DNA of 64,000 bases from Priestia aryabhattai B8W22 (GTDB lineage: Bacteria > Bacillota > Bacilli > Bacillales > Bacillaceae_H), in NCBI RefSeq assembly GCF_000956595.1, contig NZ_JYOO01000008.1:1-64000 (forward strand), in the 5' to 3' direction. Under the pieces are notes generated by a model. The model did not search any database. It was given only the letters and a program-made list of their open reading frames with translations, and was not told where the DNA came from. A program made the position numbers and the translations under genes. Within the stretch, counting starts at the first letter, position 1. Every line of letters starts with the position of its first letter. Positions 27,372 through 35,355 of the stretch are shown piece after piece.

Positions 27372-27845
27372 ATGGACTTTGATAAACTTATGCAGTGGAT
27401 GGAATTCGCTAAAAAATATCAAACAAACGACTTTTGGAACGGTGTTTTTGATCAAACTGCTTTTAACGAATTTATGAAAGAAAATATGGATATGAATGTT
27501 CAGGATTCACATCAGGCTCCTCAACCTCCTAGAAGTAATTTTCCACCTATCGACATTTATGTTACTCCTCACGAGATCATTGTTATCGCTGACCTGCCTG
27601 GCTATCTAAAAGAAAACTTGCACGTTTCTGTTTCAGGCAGCCGGCTTCTATTAAAAGGCTCGCCGCATCCTCTCATTACAGGGCAGCCCGTTGTACAAGA
27701 ACGACCTTCTGGAGATTTTAACCGAATTATTGAATTGCCAGAGCCTACAGATGCGCATCATCTGCGTGCAAAATTTGAAAATGGACTGCTTATTCTTTCT
27801 TATCACAGGCAGTTTTTTCAAGAAGAGCGTATTCATATTGAATAA
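27372..27845 (+). CDS. Hsp20-family spore coat protein (CotP-like)
   Basis: 157 residues with a variable N-terminal part (MDFDKLMQWMEFAKKYQTND) and an alpha-crystallin domain at about 58-157: PPIDIYVTPHEIIVIADLPG, then NLHVSVSGSRLLLKGSPHP and ENGLLILSYHR. In B. subtilis the alpha-crystallin coat protein CotP lies beside ydgA/ydgB, which supports CotP here. It starts after AAGGAGGAAACCAT. A general small heat-shock protein remains possible; cotM at 14678 is a second member. Confidence 0.72.
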   Translation: MDFDKLMQWMEFAKKYQTNDFWNGVFDQTAFNEFMKENMDMNVQDSHQAPQPPRSNFPPIDIYVTPHEIIVIADLPGYLKENLHVSVSGSRLLLKGSPHPLITGQPVVQERPSGDFNRIIELPEPTDAHHLRAKFENGLLILSYHRQFFQEERIHIE

Positions 27846-27992
27846 GGTTTAGTAGTTTTACGAATGAAATTCAGTGCTGCACATAAGCATTTATAAATGC
27901 AAAAAATTTAATATTAACTCCTAAACTGGATCAATATGTATTTATCTAACTGTGATTACAGAGAAAATAAGCCCAAGATGAGGAGAAGCGAA

Positions 27993-28889
27993 ATGTCTAT
28001 GAAAGGATTTTTCAGCCCCAAACAGACTAACCAACATCTTCAAACTGAGCTAGCGGACTTCAAACATCAAATCAAGCGTATTAACACGCTTGAAGTTCAC
28101 ATGAACCGTTTTTTAAAACTCGAACCGCAAATGGGTTCTCTCATAATGCTCAAAAAAAAGCTGGAGGCTCAGCCCGCGCTTTCCAACGATTCTTCATCTT
28201 CACAAAGAAGTGCTCATAAAAATACTGAACAAACATATGCAAAAGATATGAAAGAGACTGCTAGGCAGCTTCATTTTTTAAAAGAAAAAGTAGCGCAATT
28301 GGAACGAGTCATCTCCACGCAACCCCCTCGCGATAAAAAGATAGAAGCTGTACCTTATATGGATATAACTCGGTTAGTAGAACAATCTGTAGAAAAACAA
28401 ATGGCTCCTTATATCGAAAAAATGACCGAACTGGATCACAGAGTTTCAGCATTAGAACGCAGCATGTCGCTTTTAACTGAAGTACAGGTGGACATGCTAA
28501 AACGGACATCTTCCCTTCAAGAAGAAATAAAATTGATTCATCAAAAAGCGGCACTTTTAGAAAATGCTCCCCCGCCTATTCATATTGATAAATTTTTTCT
28601 TGATAAATACGAACAAAACAACAATATTGGCCAAGTTGGCATTAAGGAGCTCGGCGGCGCTTTAAACATCGGAGCTACATACGGAAGTGGAGCTATACCA
28701 AAAGATTTCACGGACCAAATCCAAAAAGATATGGAAGAGTTAAAAAACGCTAAATCAGATATTTCTTCTGGTGAAACGAAGCCTGCACAAGAGGATAAAG
28801 AGAATTCTTCTTCCACTTTCGAAAAAGAAGAAGCGTATACAGAAGTTCCTATTTTTGATGAAGATGATTCAAAGGAAGAGTCAGTCTAA
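27993..28889 (+). CDS. GerPC-like coiled-coil protein
   Basis: About 298 residues from the ATG at 27993 (AGGAGA seven bases upstream; the longer frame from 27936 has no site). Residues 10-200 are largely coiled coil, with charged heptads such as LADFKHQIKRINTLEVHMN. A conserved C-terminal block follows: HIDKFFLDKYEQNNNIGQVG, then IKELGGALNIGATYG. This resembles GerPC, whose coiled coil precedes a similar LEGTLNIG motif. The final 50 residues are acidic and low-complexity. GerPC of Bacillus is about 200 residues, so this is a long variant. Confidence 0.6.
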   Translation: MSMKGFFSPKQTNQHLQTELADFKHQIKRINTLEVHMNRFLKLEPQMGSLIMLKKKLEAQPALSNDSSSSQRSAHKNTEQTYAKDMKETARQLHFLKEKVAQLERVISTQPPRDKKIEAVPYMDITRLVEQSVEKQMAPYIEKMTELDHRVSALERSMSLLTEVQVDMLKRTSSLQEEIKLIHQKAALLENAPPPIHIDKFFLDKYEQNNNIGQVGIKELGGALNIGATYGSGAIPKDFTDQIQKDMEELKNAKSDISSGETKPAQEDKENSSSTFEKEEAYTEVPIFDEDDSKEESV

Positions 28890-28981
28890 AAAAGTCATAA
28901 AATTATATCTAGTTATGACTAGAATTTTTGCAAGCTATTCTTTACACTATAGGTAATAACTTCAAAAAAGGAGATATGCTG

Positions 28982-29113
28982 ATGCCAAAGCTTTTATGGA
29001 GAATAGGTGCTGTCATGTTGCTAATGTGTGGAGGCTTTATCTTTTTATTTATTGCTGCTTCGCAAATGATGGTTCAGCAATACAAACCTTTTTTTAGACG
29101 CGAGAGTGCATAA
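28982..29113 (+). CDS. 43-residue membrane protein
   Basis: ATG 28982 lies eight bases after AAAAAAGGAG; an in-frame ATG at 28976 is too close to the site. The peptide MPKLLWRIGAVMLLMCGGFI continues as one membrane helix to about residue 28, followed by a basic tail. No family recognised. A strong hairpin overlaps the stop codon. It is the last gene before the repeat element. Confidence 0.6.
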   Translation: MPKLLWRIGAVMLLMCGGFIFLFIAASQMMVQQYKPFFRRESA

Positions 29114-29130
29114 CTCTCGCGTTTTTTTAT
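29096..29130 (+). terminator. terminator after the 43-residue protein
   Basis: ACGCGAGAGT and ACTCTCGCGT pair around the stop codon and are followed by TTTTTTT. Confidence 0.9.
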
Positions 29131-29263
29131 TGAATATTATCCTGTTTATGGAATTAAGAATCAGTGTATGTAAATATGCCGTCGTTCGGCTTAGCTAAAG
29201 CGCTTGGATCTGAAACCATAACGAAGCATACTCAAACTGCCAAAAAACGTTTGAATGTTAAAA

Positions 29264-29591
29264 GAGGTTGAGACATGACGAAATGAATCCAATCTAAAGA
29301 TAAACAAATGGGATACATGAGCTGAACGGCTTATGACAACGCAGTTGATTTCCGTGCAAGGATTCGCTTTTCGCGGGCAGACGGTGAGCCTCCTCGTCGC
29401 TTCCGCTCCTGCGGGGTCTCACCTGTTCCGCTTTTCCCCCAGGAGTCTTCGCCTTGCCCTCCAATCAACTGCTGAAAGGAATGAAACAGATGAAACCTAC
29501 GTTTACCCTGACAAAAAAACGAACCACTCATCAAACATGTTGATCAAGGGTTCGTTTTTCACTTAGGTTAAAATACTTTTGTCCCAGCTTC
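29264..29591. repeat. MITE-like repeat element
   Basis: About 328 bases bounded by imperfect terminal inverted repeats: GAGGTTGAGACA on the left and TGTCCCAGCTTC on the right (9 of 12 match when inverted). Inside lie a GC-rich block with its own ends CAGTTGATT (29342-29350) and AATCAACTG (29463-29471), an inner GGTGAG/CTCACC pair (29383, 29418), and a terminator-type hairpin (29513-29558). The GC-rich block resembles a non-coding repeat that I recall from many Bacillus genomes. Short frames across it have no ribosome-binding site and are not genes. Confidence 0.7.
29513..29560 (+). terminator. terminator-type hairpin within the repeat
   Basis: AAAAACGAACC and GGTTCGTTTTT form an 11-bp stem with T-runs on both sides. 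Confidence 0.75.
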
Positions 29592-29604
29592 TTCATTACA
29601 TTTG

Positions 29605-30300
29605 TTATACATATATTTTCAGCATTTGATTGGCACCTTTTTGAAATTCATAGGGGACGTCTGCTATTTCTGTTCCTTTTACTAGAGGCGCAATCTCTTT
29701 TAACAACTTCGGCAAATAGGTAGAAATCTTGCCGCTCAGGTCCGTTAAAGGAAACAAGCGCACTTCCTCTTTTGTAACGCGTATCAGTTCTTTTAAAGCC
29801 TCTAAATGAAACGCATAATCTAACCGGTCGCTGTACATAAATAAAAAGTTTGCACAAAGCGTTAAATCAAATTCGTTCTTTTGAAACGGCAGATTAGGAA
29901 GGGCTCCGTACTGATAGGCTTCGGGGTTCTTTTTCATATGAGCGATACAATCTTTTAATGCTCTTTTTCGGTGTTCAGTTAAATTATCAATAGACGAAAA
30001 ATACTTCCACACATACTGCTCCTGTACGCGCTGCATTTGATTCATCGTATGAATTAAATCCAAACTTCCCTTTTTTTCAAGCTCTTCTGCCGTAAATGTA
30101 TAGGCAATATCACAGCTAGTAGCCGTTGTACCTTGCTGCAAGGCATGAGCAGTAAAAGAACAAGCTCCGCTAGCACAATCTAACACTTTTTTTCCTTTTA
30201 AGTGCCTTTCATTCAAATTAAACATAGCTTTATACTCTTCAAACGTTCTCCCGATAAAGACAACTCGGTCAATTTCTAACTTTTTCTCTGCTAAACTCAA
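29605..30300 (-). CDS. class I SAM-dependent methyltransferase
   Basis: 231 residues with the SAM-binding motif I at about residues 36-50 (GKKVLDCASGACSFTAHA) and motif II CDIAYTF. The LPFQKNEFDLTLCANFLFMY segment at about 140-160 corresponds to motif IV. The start appears to be TTG, ten bases after TAGGAG. The substrate cannot be deduced. It is monocistronic and followed by the repeat element. Confidence 0.8.
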   Translation of the reverse strand: MSLAEKKLEIDRVVFIGRTFEEYKAMFNLNERHLKGKKVLDCASGACSFTAHALQQGTTATSCDIAYTFTAEELEKKGSLDLIHTMNQMQRVQEQYVWKYFSSIDNLTEHRKRALKDCIAHMKKNPEAYQYGALPNLPFQKNEFDLTLCANFLFMYSDRLDYAFHLEALKELIRVTKEEVRLFPLTDLSGKISTYLPKLLKEIAPLVKGTEIADVPYEFQKGANQMLKIYV

Positions 30301-30367
30301 CTCTACTCAGCTCCTATCTTTTGCTTAGACCTTTATTTTACAGAAAATTGGATTAAATTCCAACAGT

Positions 30368-30700
30368 TTATGTAGTAATTAGTTTAATCACCATCTTTTG
30401 AAGGACTAAAAACAGGCCCCAACACATAACTCCTATCGATAAACTCACAAACAAATGAAGGGAGTTCTTTAAACAAATATAGACGACAGCAAGTAATAAA
30501 ATAGTGCCTGGCAGTCCATAAAGAACGCCGAGTGTAAACTGACTGACCACTTCCTTTTTTTCTCCTTGCACCGATAACCATACAATACTTAGTAAACTCA
30601 CAATTGGAAGCGCAGCCACAATTCCACCGTATGTCGGAAATCTTTTGGCCATTTCTGTTACCCCTGCAATAATAAGAGCTGATATTAAAATTTTAATCAT
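30368..30700 (-). CDS. DUF3147-type membrane protein
   Basis: About 110 residues with four hydrophobic segments and little else: MIKILISALIIAGVTEMAKR, the loop FPTYGGIVAALPIVSLLS, then two further helices. It resembles DUF3147 family proteins. The start is ambiguous among three ATG codons (30718, 30709, 30700); the last sits just after the stop of the MarR gene and suggests coupling. The pair probably forms an operon in which the MarR protein controls the membrane protein. Confidence 0.7.
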   Translation of the reverse strand: MIKILISALIIAGVTEMAKRFPTYGGIVAALPIVSLLSIVWLSVQGEKKEVVSQFTLGVLYGLPGTILLLAVVYICLKNSLHLFVSLSIGVMCWGLFLVLQKMVIKLITT

Positions 30701-30701
30701 A

Positions 30702-31109
30702 CTATACATGTTTTGCACGCTCGCTTAATAACTGAAAAGCCTGTTGAATCAGCTGTTTTTCAGATGCTGTCATTTCACGTAAAATAGCTGATATTTTTTC
30801 TTCGTCCAAGCTTGAATTTCGTTTTAAGATGTCTTTTCCTGCTTCTGTTAAATGCAGAATTACTTTTCTTTCATCCTGTATATCTCTATTTTTATACACA
30901 TATCCTTTCTCGATACTTCTCTTTACATGTTCAGATGCCGTATTATGTGAAATAGTTAAATAATCCGCGATTTCTCTTATTCCAACCGCAGATGATTTAT
31001 CGATATGCTGTAAAAGACTTATGGTTTGGTGCGTAATTTTCTCTTGATGCGTATAGTGCAAATGATAATAAATAGACGTCCAATAGCTGTTTAACTCCTC
31101 TACTTTCAT
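30702..31109 (-). CDS. MarR-family transcriptional regulator
   Basis: 135 residues with a winged helix-turn-helix at about 38-95: VGIREIADYLTISHNTASEH is the recognition region and ERKVILHLTEAGKDIL the wing. MarR proteins act as dimers that bind palindromes near their own promoter and respond to small ligands or oxidation. A perfect palindrome lies 34 bases upstream. The downstream membrane protein gene overlaps its end. Confidence 0.87.
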   Translation of the reverse strand: MKVEELNSYWTSIYYHLHYTHQEKITHQTISLLQHIDKSSAVGIREIADYLTISHNTASEHVKRSIEKGYVYKNRDIQDERKVILHLTEAGKDILKRNSSLDEEKISAILREMTASEKQLIQQAFQLLSERAKHV

Positions 31110-31142
31110 GATCCTGCTCCTTTATATCGCATTTTTAGTTAT

Positions 31143-31159
31143 TATCGTATTATACGATA
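31143..31159 (-). promoter_or_regulatory. perfect palindrome upstream of the MarR gene
   Basis: TATCGTATTATACGATA is an odd palindrome with perfect 8-base arms. On the minus strand it contains TATAAT, a candidate -10, so a bound dimer would block transcription of marR and its partner. Confidence 0.7.
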
Positions 31160-31273
31160 TATATTATAGAAATGACAGCCAGTTTTCAATACTCCCTTCT
31201 TTTTATCTTGCATCTCACATAATAATACGATTTAACAGTTACACTAATCGTACACACTGTGAAAGGCGGTTGT

Positions 31274-31771
31274 ATGACATTGATTCTTCGACTGTTAAAA
31301 TGGGTTCCGAATCTCTTTACGATTGGAAATTTGCTAAGCGGCGTATTTTCCATAGCCTTTAATATGAACAGCTACGAACGCTTAGCTGCTATTTTTATTT
31401 TTCTAGCCGCTTTTTTCGATTTATTTGACGGCAAAATTGCGAGAAAGCTAAAAGTTAACAGTGAGTTTGGTGTAGAGCTAGATTCTTTAGCTGATATTAT
31501 AAGCTTTGGCGTAGCGCCTGCAATGTTGTTTCATACTCTTTCTCCTCACTCTTGGCTAACCGTGCTAGCCTTTATGATTTATCCAAGCCTGGGGGCATTA
31601 AGATTAGCTAAATTTAGCGCAAATCCAACCGTAGGTTACTTTATAGGGTTGCCTATTCCTTTTCCTGCTCTAATTATCGCACTGCTTGGCATGTTTTATT
31701 ACGTAAATCCTTATCTTATGATTATTTTAGCTATTTTGATGGTGAGTCCTATTCGAGTAATGAAAATTTAG
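31274..31771 (+). CDS. pssA: CDP-diacylglycerol-serine O-phosphatidyltransferase
   Basis: 165-residue membrane enzyme making phosphatidylserine from CDP-diacylglycerol and serine. The CDP-alcohol phosphotransferase signature is complete: FDLFDGKIARKL then EFGVELDSLAD (DxxDGxxAR-x8-G-x3-D-x3-D, about 52-78). The start resembles PssA of Bacillus (LLKWVPNLFTIGNLLSGVFS). ATG 31274 follows GAAAGGCGG. No psd lies downstream as it does in B. subtilis; the gene is monocistronic and ends at a hairpin. Confidence 0.88.
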   Translation: MTLILRLLKWVPNLFTIGNLLSGVFSIAFNMNSYERLAAIFIFLAAFFDLFDGKIARKLKVNSEFGVELDSLADIISFGVAPAMLFHTLSPHSWLTVLAFMIYPSLGALRLAKFSANPTVGYFIGLPIPFPALIIALLGMFYYVNPYLMIILAILMVSPIRVMKI

Positions 31772-31775
31772 ATGC

Positions 31776-31808
31776 AATAAAAGACAGACAAAATGCCTGT
31801 CTTTTATA
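31776..31808. terminator. bidirectional terminator after pssA
   Basis: AAAGACAGAC and GCCTGTCTTT pair across a short A-rich loop, serving pssA and the convergent small gene. Confidence 0.82.
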
Positions 31809-32031
31809 GTGTAGTCCATTCTTCACACAGCATTTTATGCTTAAATCTCAGCTCATGTTCTCTTTTTTCAAGCTGAGCTTGTAAAGAAAGCCACTCGCTA
31901 TTATCAGGTGCTGAGCATAATTTTTCTTCAAGAGACAGTAAGGAATCCAATACGTCTTCCAGCTGAGCAGCAACTTCTCTTTGCTGTTTCATGTTCATTT
32001 TTTTCAACAGTAGTTCTTCATTTTTCTTCAT
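31804..32031 (-). CDS. 75-residue coiled-coil protein of unknown function
   Basis: The ATG at 32031 follows AAAGAGGTGAAAAAA; the longer frame has no site. The product is almost entirely helical and charged: MKKNEELLLKKMNMKQQREV followed by LEDVLDSLLSLEEKL and LEKREHELRFKHKML, consistent with two coiled-coil segments. No family recognised. Monocistronic, convergent with pssA. Confidence 0.65.
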   Translation of the reverse strand: MKKNEELLLKKMNMKQQREVAAQLEDVLDSLLSLEEKLCSAPDNSEWLSLQAQLEKREHELRFKHKMLCEEWTTL

Positions 32032-32176
32032 TTTTTTCACCTCTTTCTTTTCTTTACCCGATGATGAGTGTTTTAGTATGAAAAACACATAGTTAAAAAT
32101 AGTTTTATCGCAGTAAAGGCCCTTTAATAGCCTATTTTTTATTTTAATTGATTTTTTAGAACATAGTTTAATGAGA

Positions 32177-32195
32177 TATAATTACAATTAGTAAT
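32177..32195 (+). promoter_or_regulatory. promoter and dyad upstream of the TrmB-type regulator
   Basis: A TATAAT -10 (32177-32182) overlaps ATTACAATTAGTAAT (32181-32195), an inverted repeat of ATTAC/GTAAT. The half-site ATTAGTAA is identical to one in the hairpin after this gene. Confidence 0.55.
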
Positions 32196-32249
32196 ACTTT
32201 TACAAACCGTGATATACTTAAAAAAAGAAAGGATGATGAATAGAGAATT

Positions 32250-33008
32250 ATGCTGCAAAAATTTGGTTTTTCTCAGTATGAAAGTCAAGTATATGAAGCG
32301 CTGCTTGCGAATGAAGGTCCGCTGGATGCTAGTTCGATTGTCACGTATTCGCATGTTCCAAAAGCAAAGATTTATGAAGTACTTAATCGTTTAATTGATA
32401 AAGGCATTGTAGTAAATACATTGTCTGGGAAAAAGAAACTTTATTCAGCGGTAGCCCTTCAAACCGTCATTCAAAAACTTACTGCTGATTTTGAAAATGA
32501 CATTAATGAATTAAAAACATATAAAATAAAAAAAACGTTTACAGATGATCATGTTTGGAGCTTAAAAGATAAATCCTCTATTTCTGCTCATATTGAACAA
32601 TTGATTCAAGAAGCGGAATGTTCTATTATTTTATCGGCTTGGAATGATGAGTTGGAACATTACCGCTCATTGCTCGAAGAAAAAGAGAAACAAGGCGTAA
32701 ACGTCGAGGTCTTAACCATAGGAAACTTGCAGACTGCCCTCAAACATTTACATACATTAAATCCAATAGATGATCATAAAAACCTTGAGCCGTCGCAGTT
32801 GATTATTGTGGACGATGCTTACCTTTTATTTGCGGGCATTGAACATGACACCTGGAAAGCAATAAAAACCATGTCGCAGCCGCTTGTAAAAGTTTTTGCT
32901 GACTTCTTTTATCATGACGTCGCACTTACCCATATTACAAAGAAATATCAAGAGCAGCTTCTTCAAGATTCTGAGATCATGGAGCTGCTTACTCGACTGC
33001 GTTATTAA
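32250..33008 (+). CDS. TrmB-family transcriptional regulator
   Basis: 252 residues: N-terminal winged helix-turn-helix (LQKFGFSQYESQVYEALLAN, then KAKIYEVLNRLIDKGIV) and a C-terminal phospholipase-D-like regulatory domain (AECSIILSAWNDELEHYRSL at about 127-146), the standard TrmB layout. Members bind sugars or other small ligands and control adjacent transporter genes. The downstream MFS gene carries the same dyad element in its promoter, so it is the likely target. The ATG lies about 13 bases after AAAGGATGATG. Confidence 0.87.
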   Translation: MLQKFGFSQYESQVYEALLANEGPLDASSIVTYSHVPKAKIYEVLNRLIDKGIVVNTLSGKKKLYSAVALQTVIQKLTADFENDINELKTYKIKKTFTDDHVWSLKDKSSISAHIEQLIQEAECSIILSAWNDELEHYRSLLEEKEKQGVNVEVLTIGNLQTALKHLHTLNPIDDHKNLEPSQLIIVDDAYLLFAGIEHDTWKAIKTMSQPLVKVFADFFYHDVALTHITKKYQEQLLQDSEIMELLTRLRY

Positions 33009-33040
33009 AAAAAGGTTACTAATTCATTAGTAACCTTTTT
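33009..33040 (+). terminator. TrmB gene terminator, also a possible operator
   Basis: AAAAAGGTTACTAAT and ATTAGTAACCTTTTT form a perfect 15-bp stem with a two-base loop. The same half-site appears in both neighbouring promoter regions. Confidence 0.8.
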
Positions 33041-33051
33041 AATATTACCTA

Positions 33052-33099
33052 TTGAAATCCTCTCTTAAAAAGGTTACTATTCTAGTTGTAACTTTTTAA
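33052..33099 (+). promoter_or_regulatory. promoter of the MFS gene with overlapping dyad
   Basis: TTGAAA (33052-33057) and TACTAT (33075-33080) are 17 bases apart. The -10 lies in the left arm of a dyad, TTAAAAAGGTTACTA with TAGTTGTAACTTTTTAA (33065-33098), so protein binding here would block the promoter. Confidence 0.6.
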
Positions 33100-33114
33100 A
33101 GAGGGGGTTTTTTG

Positions 33115-34284
33115 ATGAATAAAAAAGTTTACATACTTGCGATTGCTTCCTTTGTTGTTGGAACGGTCGAATTAATTCTAGGAGGCATCTTAGACTTAAT
33201 TGCCGATGCATTTCATGTATCATTAGCAAAAGCAGGTTATTTAATCTCTATTTATTCGTTTGTTTATGCCTTGTCTGCGCCGATTTTACTAAATGTGACG
33301 GCTAAGATAGAGCGTAAAAAAGTTTATATGTGGACATTATTTATTTTCTTATTGAGCAATGTATTTTCAGCCTACAGTTCGGGCTATTATATGCTACTAA
33401 TTGGACGTATTCTTGCTGCTGCAAGCGGCTCTTTTATCATTGTATTATCTACCACAATGGCTTCTAGAATGGTAAAACCTGAATATCAAGGCAGAGCAAT
33501 TGGCATCGTATTTATGGGAATCAGCGGCTCACTTGTTTTAGGCATTCCTCTTGGTATTTTGATTGGAAATGCTCTTGGCTGGCGTCAAGTATTTGTTATG
33601 ATTGCAATTTTGACTGCCATTATTATGATTACCGTTTGGTTTACAATGGAGCGTCTAGCTCCTGCTCCAATTGTACCGTTAAAAACTCAGGTAAAAGCTT
33701 TACGCAATAAAAAAATGCTCGCTATTCACCTAGCAACATTGTTTGTACTTGCGGGCCATTTAACGCTTTACGCGTACTTCACGCCATTTTTACAAGAAAC
33801 GCTAGGATTAAATACAACGATGGTAACCATTATTTATGGTATTTTCGGTCTTGCTGCCGTGGCAGGAGGAGGACTTGGAGGAGCTGTTTCTGATAGATGG
33901 AACCCTTCTTCGTCTGTTATCACCATGATTGCTCTCTTTTTTATTAGCATGATTGCTATGCCTTTTGGCGTTCATTTGCCATTTGTTGTGTTCTTGCTTC
34001 TTATGATTATTTGGAGTGCGCTCAGCTGGGCGGTCTCACCTGCTCAAAGCAATTTAATTATTCATAGTGCACGCGACACGTCGGACATTTTAATCAGCAC
34101 CAATGCAGCGATTTCACACGTGGGAATTGCAATCGGCTCCTATGTTGGAGGAATTATCGTTAATCAATACTCTGTTGTTTATAACGGCTGGGTCGGCTCT
34201 ATTTTTGTCTTGCTTGGCCTTTTCTGCTCTCTTTATGCTGTAACACGAACAGAAAGCACAGCAGATACGCTTCACAGTAAATAA
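33115..34284 (+). CDS. MFS transporter (DHA1/AraJ type)
   Basis: 389 residues and twelve predicted membrane helices. Motif A is weak (NVTAKIERKKVYMW between helices 2 and 3); RILAAASGSFIIVLSTTMAS in helix 4-5 and GISGSLVLGIPLGILIGNAL resemble drug or sugar efflux proteins of the AraJ/YdhP group. Translation starts at ATG 33115 after AGAGGGGG. It forms a regulator-transporter pair with the TrmB gene. The substrate is unknown. A strong terminator follows. Confidence 0.85.
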   Translation: MNKKVYILAIASFVVGTVELILGGILDLIADAFHVSLAKAGYLISIYSFVYALSAPILLNVTAKIERKKVYMWTLFIFLLSNVFSAYSSGYYMLLIGRILAAASGSFIIVLSTTMASRMVKPEYQGRAIGIVFMGISGSLVLGIPLGILIGNALGWRQVFVMIAILTAIIMITVWFTMERLAPAPIVPLKTQVKALRNKKMLAIHLATLFVLAGHLTLYAYFTPFLQETLGLNTTMVTIIYGIFGLAAVAGGGLGGAVSDRWNPSSSVITMIALFFISMIAMPFGVHLPFVVFLLLMIIWSALSWAVSPAQSNLIIHSARDTSDILISTNAAISHVGIAIGSYVGGIIVNQYSVVYNGWVGSIFVLLGLFCSLYAVTRTESTADTLHSK

Positions 34285-34292
34285 GATTTTAT

Positions 34293-34330
34293 AAAAAAAA
34301 GCGTACACACATGGTGTACGCTTTTTTTGT
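34293..34330. terminator. bidirectional terminator
   Basis: AAAAAAAGCGTACAC and GTGTACGCTTTTTTT pair between the MFS gene and the convergent DUF523 gene. Confidence 0.92.
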
Positions 34331-34331
34331 A

Positions 34332-34802
34332 TTATGATTGATCTTCATGCATTTCAGCAGCAAATTGAGATTCTGCCATAACGATAAAACCATGCTTTCT
34401 TAGCAACGCCGTCGTTACCCCTTCACCGGCTATTTTAACACCTAGAAATGCTCCGTTATATATCTGTTCACTTCCGCATGAAGGACTGTTTTCTTTTAGA
34501 ACAATAATAGTTGCTTTTATTTCTTTTGCGATGTTCAGTGCCTTATAGGCCCCGTCTATGTATATATCTGTCACGTCTTTTCCTGATCGTTCAACAACTC
34601 GCGCATGTCCGTTTATTACGTCTATTCCCGTTCCTTTTATAATTTCTGCCGGTTCTCTAGGCGTGTGAAACCCACCTAACAGTTCCGGACACATCATCAC
34701 CGCTTCTTTATTTTCAATAAGCGCTTCAATTTCCTTAACCAAGGCACTGCTTCCGTTATATCTGCACCCTTGACCTGCTAAGCAGGAACTAACTAAAATC
34801 AC
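34332..34802 (-). CDS. DUF523 (YbbK-like) protein
   Basis: 156 residues starting at a GTG eight bases after GGGAGGGG. The family is recognised from ILVSSCLAGQGCRYNGSSAL, MMCPELLGGFHTPREPAEI and IIVLKENSPSCGS, which hold the conserved cysteines (about residues 7, 12 and the SPSCG near 107). The biochemical function of DUF523 is not established. Monocistronic. Confidence 0.88.
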   Translation of the reverse strand: MILVSSCLAGQGCRYNGSSALVKEIEALIENKEAVMMCPELLGGFHTPREPAEIIKGTGIDVINGHARVVERSGKDVTDIYIDGAYKALNIAKEIKATIIVLKENSPSCGSEQIYNGAFLGVKIAGEGVTTALLRKHGFIVMAESQFAAEMHEDQS

Positions 34803-34887
34803 AGAATTTTCCCTCCCCTCCAAAAAAACACTTCTCATTCATCATACAAAGAATATATGATGAATGGAAGTGTTTACCTTTTATATT

Positions 34888-35328
34888 TTATTCAAGATCA
34901 CGCTTTGACTCCTGCTCTTTGTCTCGATCCGTTTTCGCTTCAAATTCAGAGCGAGTCATTACGTCCTCTACGTGCATATTTACTTCTACTACCTCTAATC
35001 CCGTCATATCGTGAACTGATTTTTTTACGTTATTAACAGTTTCAGAGAAAATGGATGGAACATTTTTTCCGTATTCGACAATTACTTTTAAATCAAGGGC
35101 AACTTGCTTTTCTCCTACTTCAGCGTTAATCCCTTTTGTGATATCTTCAGTGCTGCGGAAGCGATCTGTTAAGCCGCTCATAAATCCGCCGCTCATTGAT
35201 AAAATTCCTTTAATTTCATTAGCTGAAATTCCAGCAATTTTTTTAATGACTTGATCTTCAAATGTTAATGTATTTTGATTTGTATTTTCCTGAGATTTTA
35301 CTGCTGTATTTGTTTCATTGACTGCCAT
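34888..35328 (-). CDS. Asp23/Gls24-family alkaline shock protein
   Basis: About 146 residues with the Asp23 core: QVIKKIAGISANEIKGILSM, GEKQVALDLKVIVEYGKNVP and VVEVNMHVEDV. In staphylococci Asp23 is held at the membrane by AmaP, encoded two genes upstream here. ATG 35328 is preferred because AAGGGAG lies nine bases before it. Last gene of the leftward operon amaP-DUF2273-asp23. A stress role is inferred from the family and the sigma-B-like promoter. Confidence 0.9.
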   Translation of the reverse strand: MAVNETNTAVKSQENTNQNTLTFEDQVIKKIAGISANEIKGILSMSGGFMSGLTDRFRSTEDITKGINAEVGEKQVALDLKVIVEYGKNVPSIFSETVNNVKKSVHDMTGLEVVEVNMHVEDVMTRSEFEAKTDRDKEQESKRDLE

Positions 35329-35355
35329 AACGAACATCTCCCTTAAAGTGATTTT

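Noticed and set aside
29331..29566. Open frames on both strands across the GC-rich block
   Set aside because: They lie within the non-coding repeat element, lack a start signal and read low-complexity sequence.
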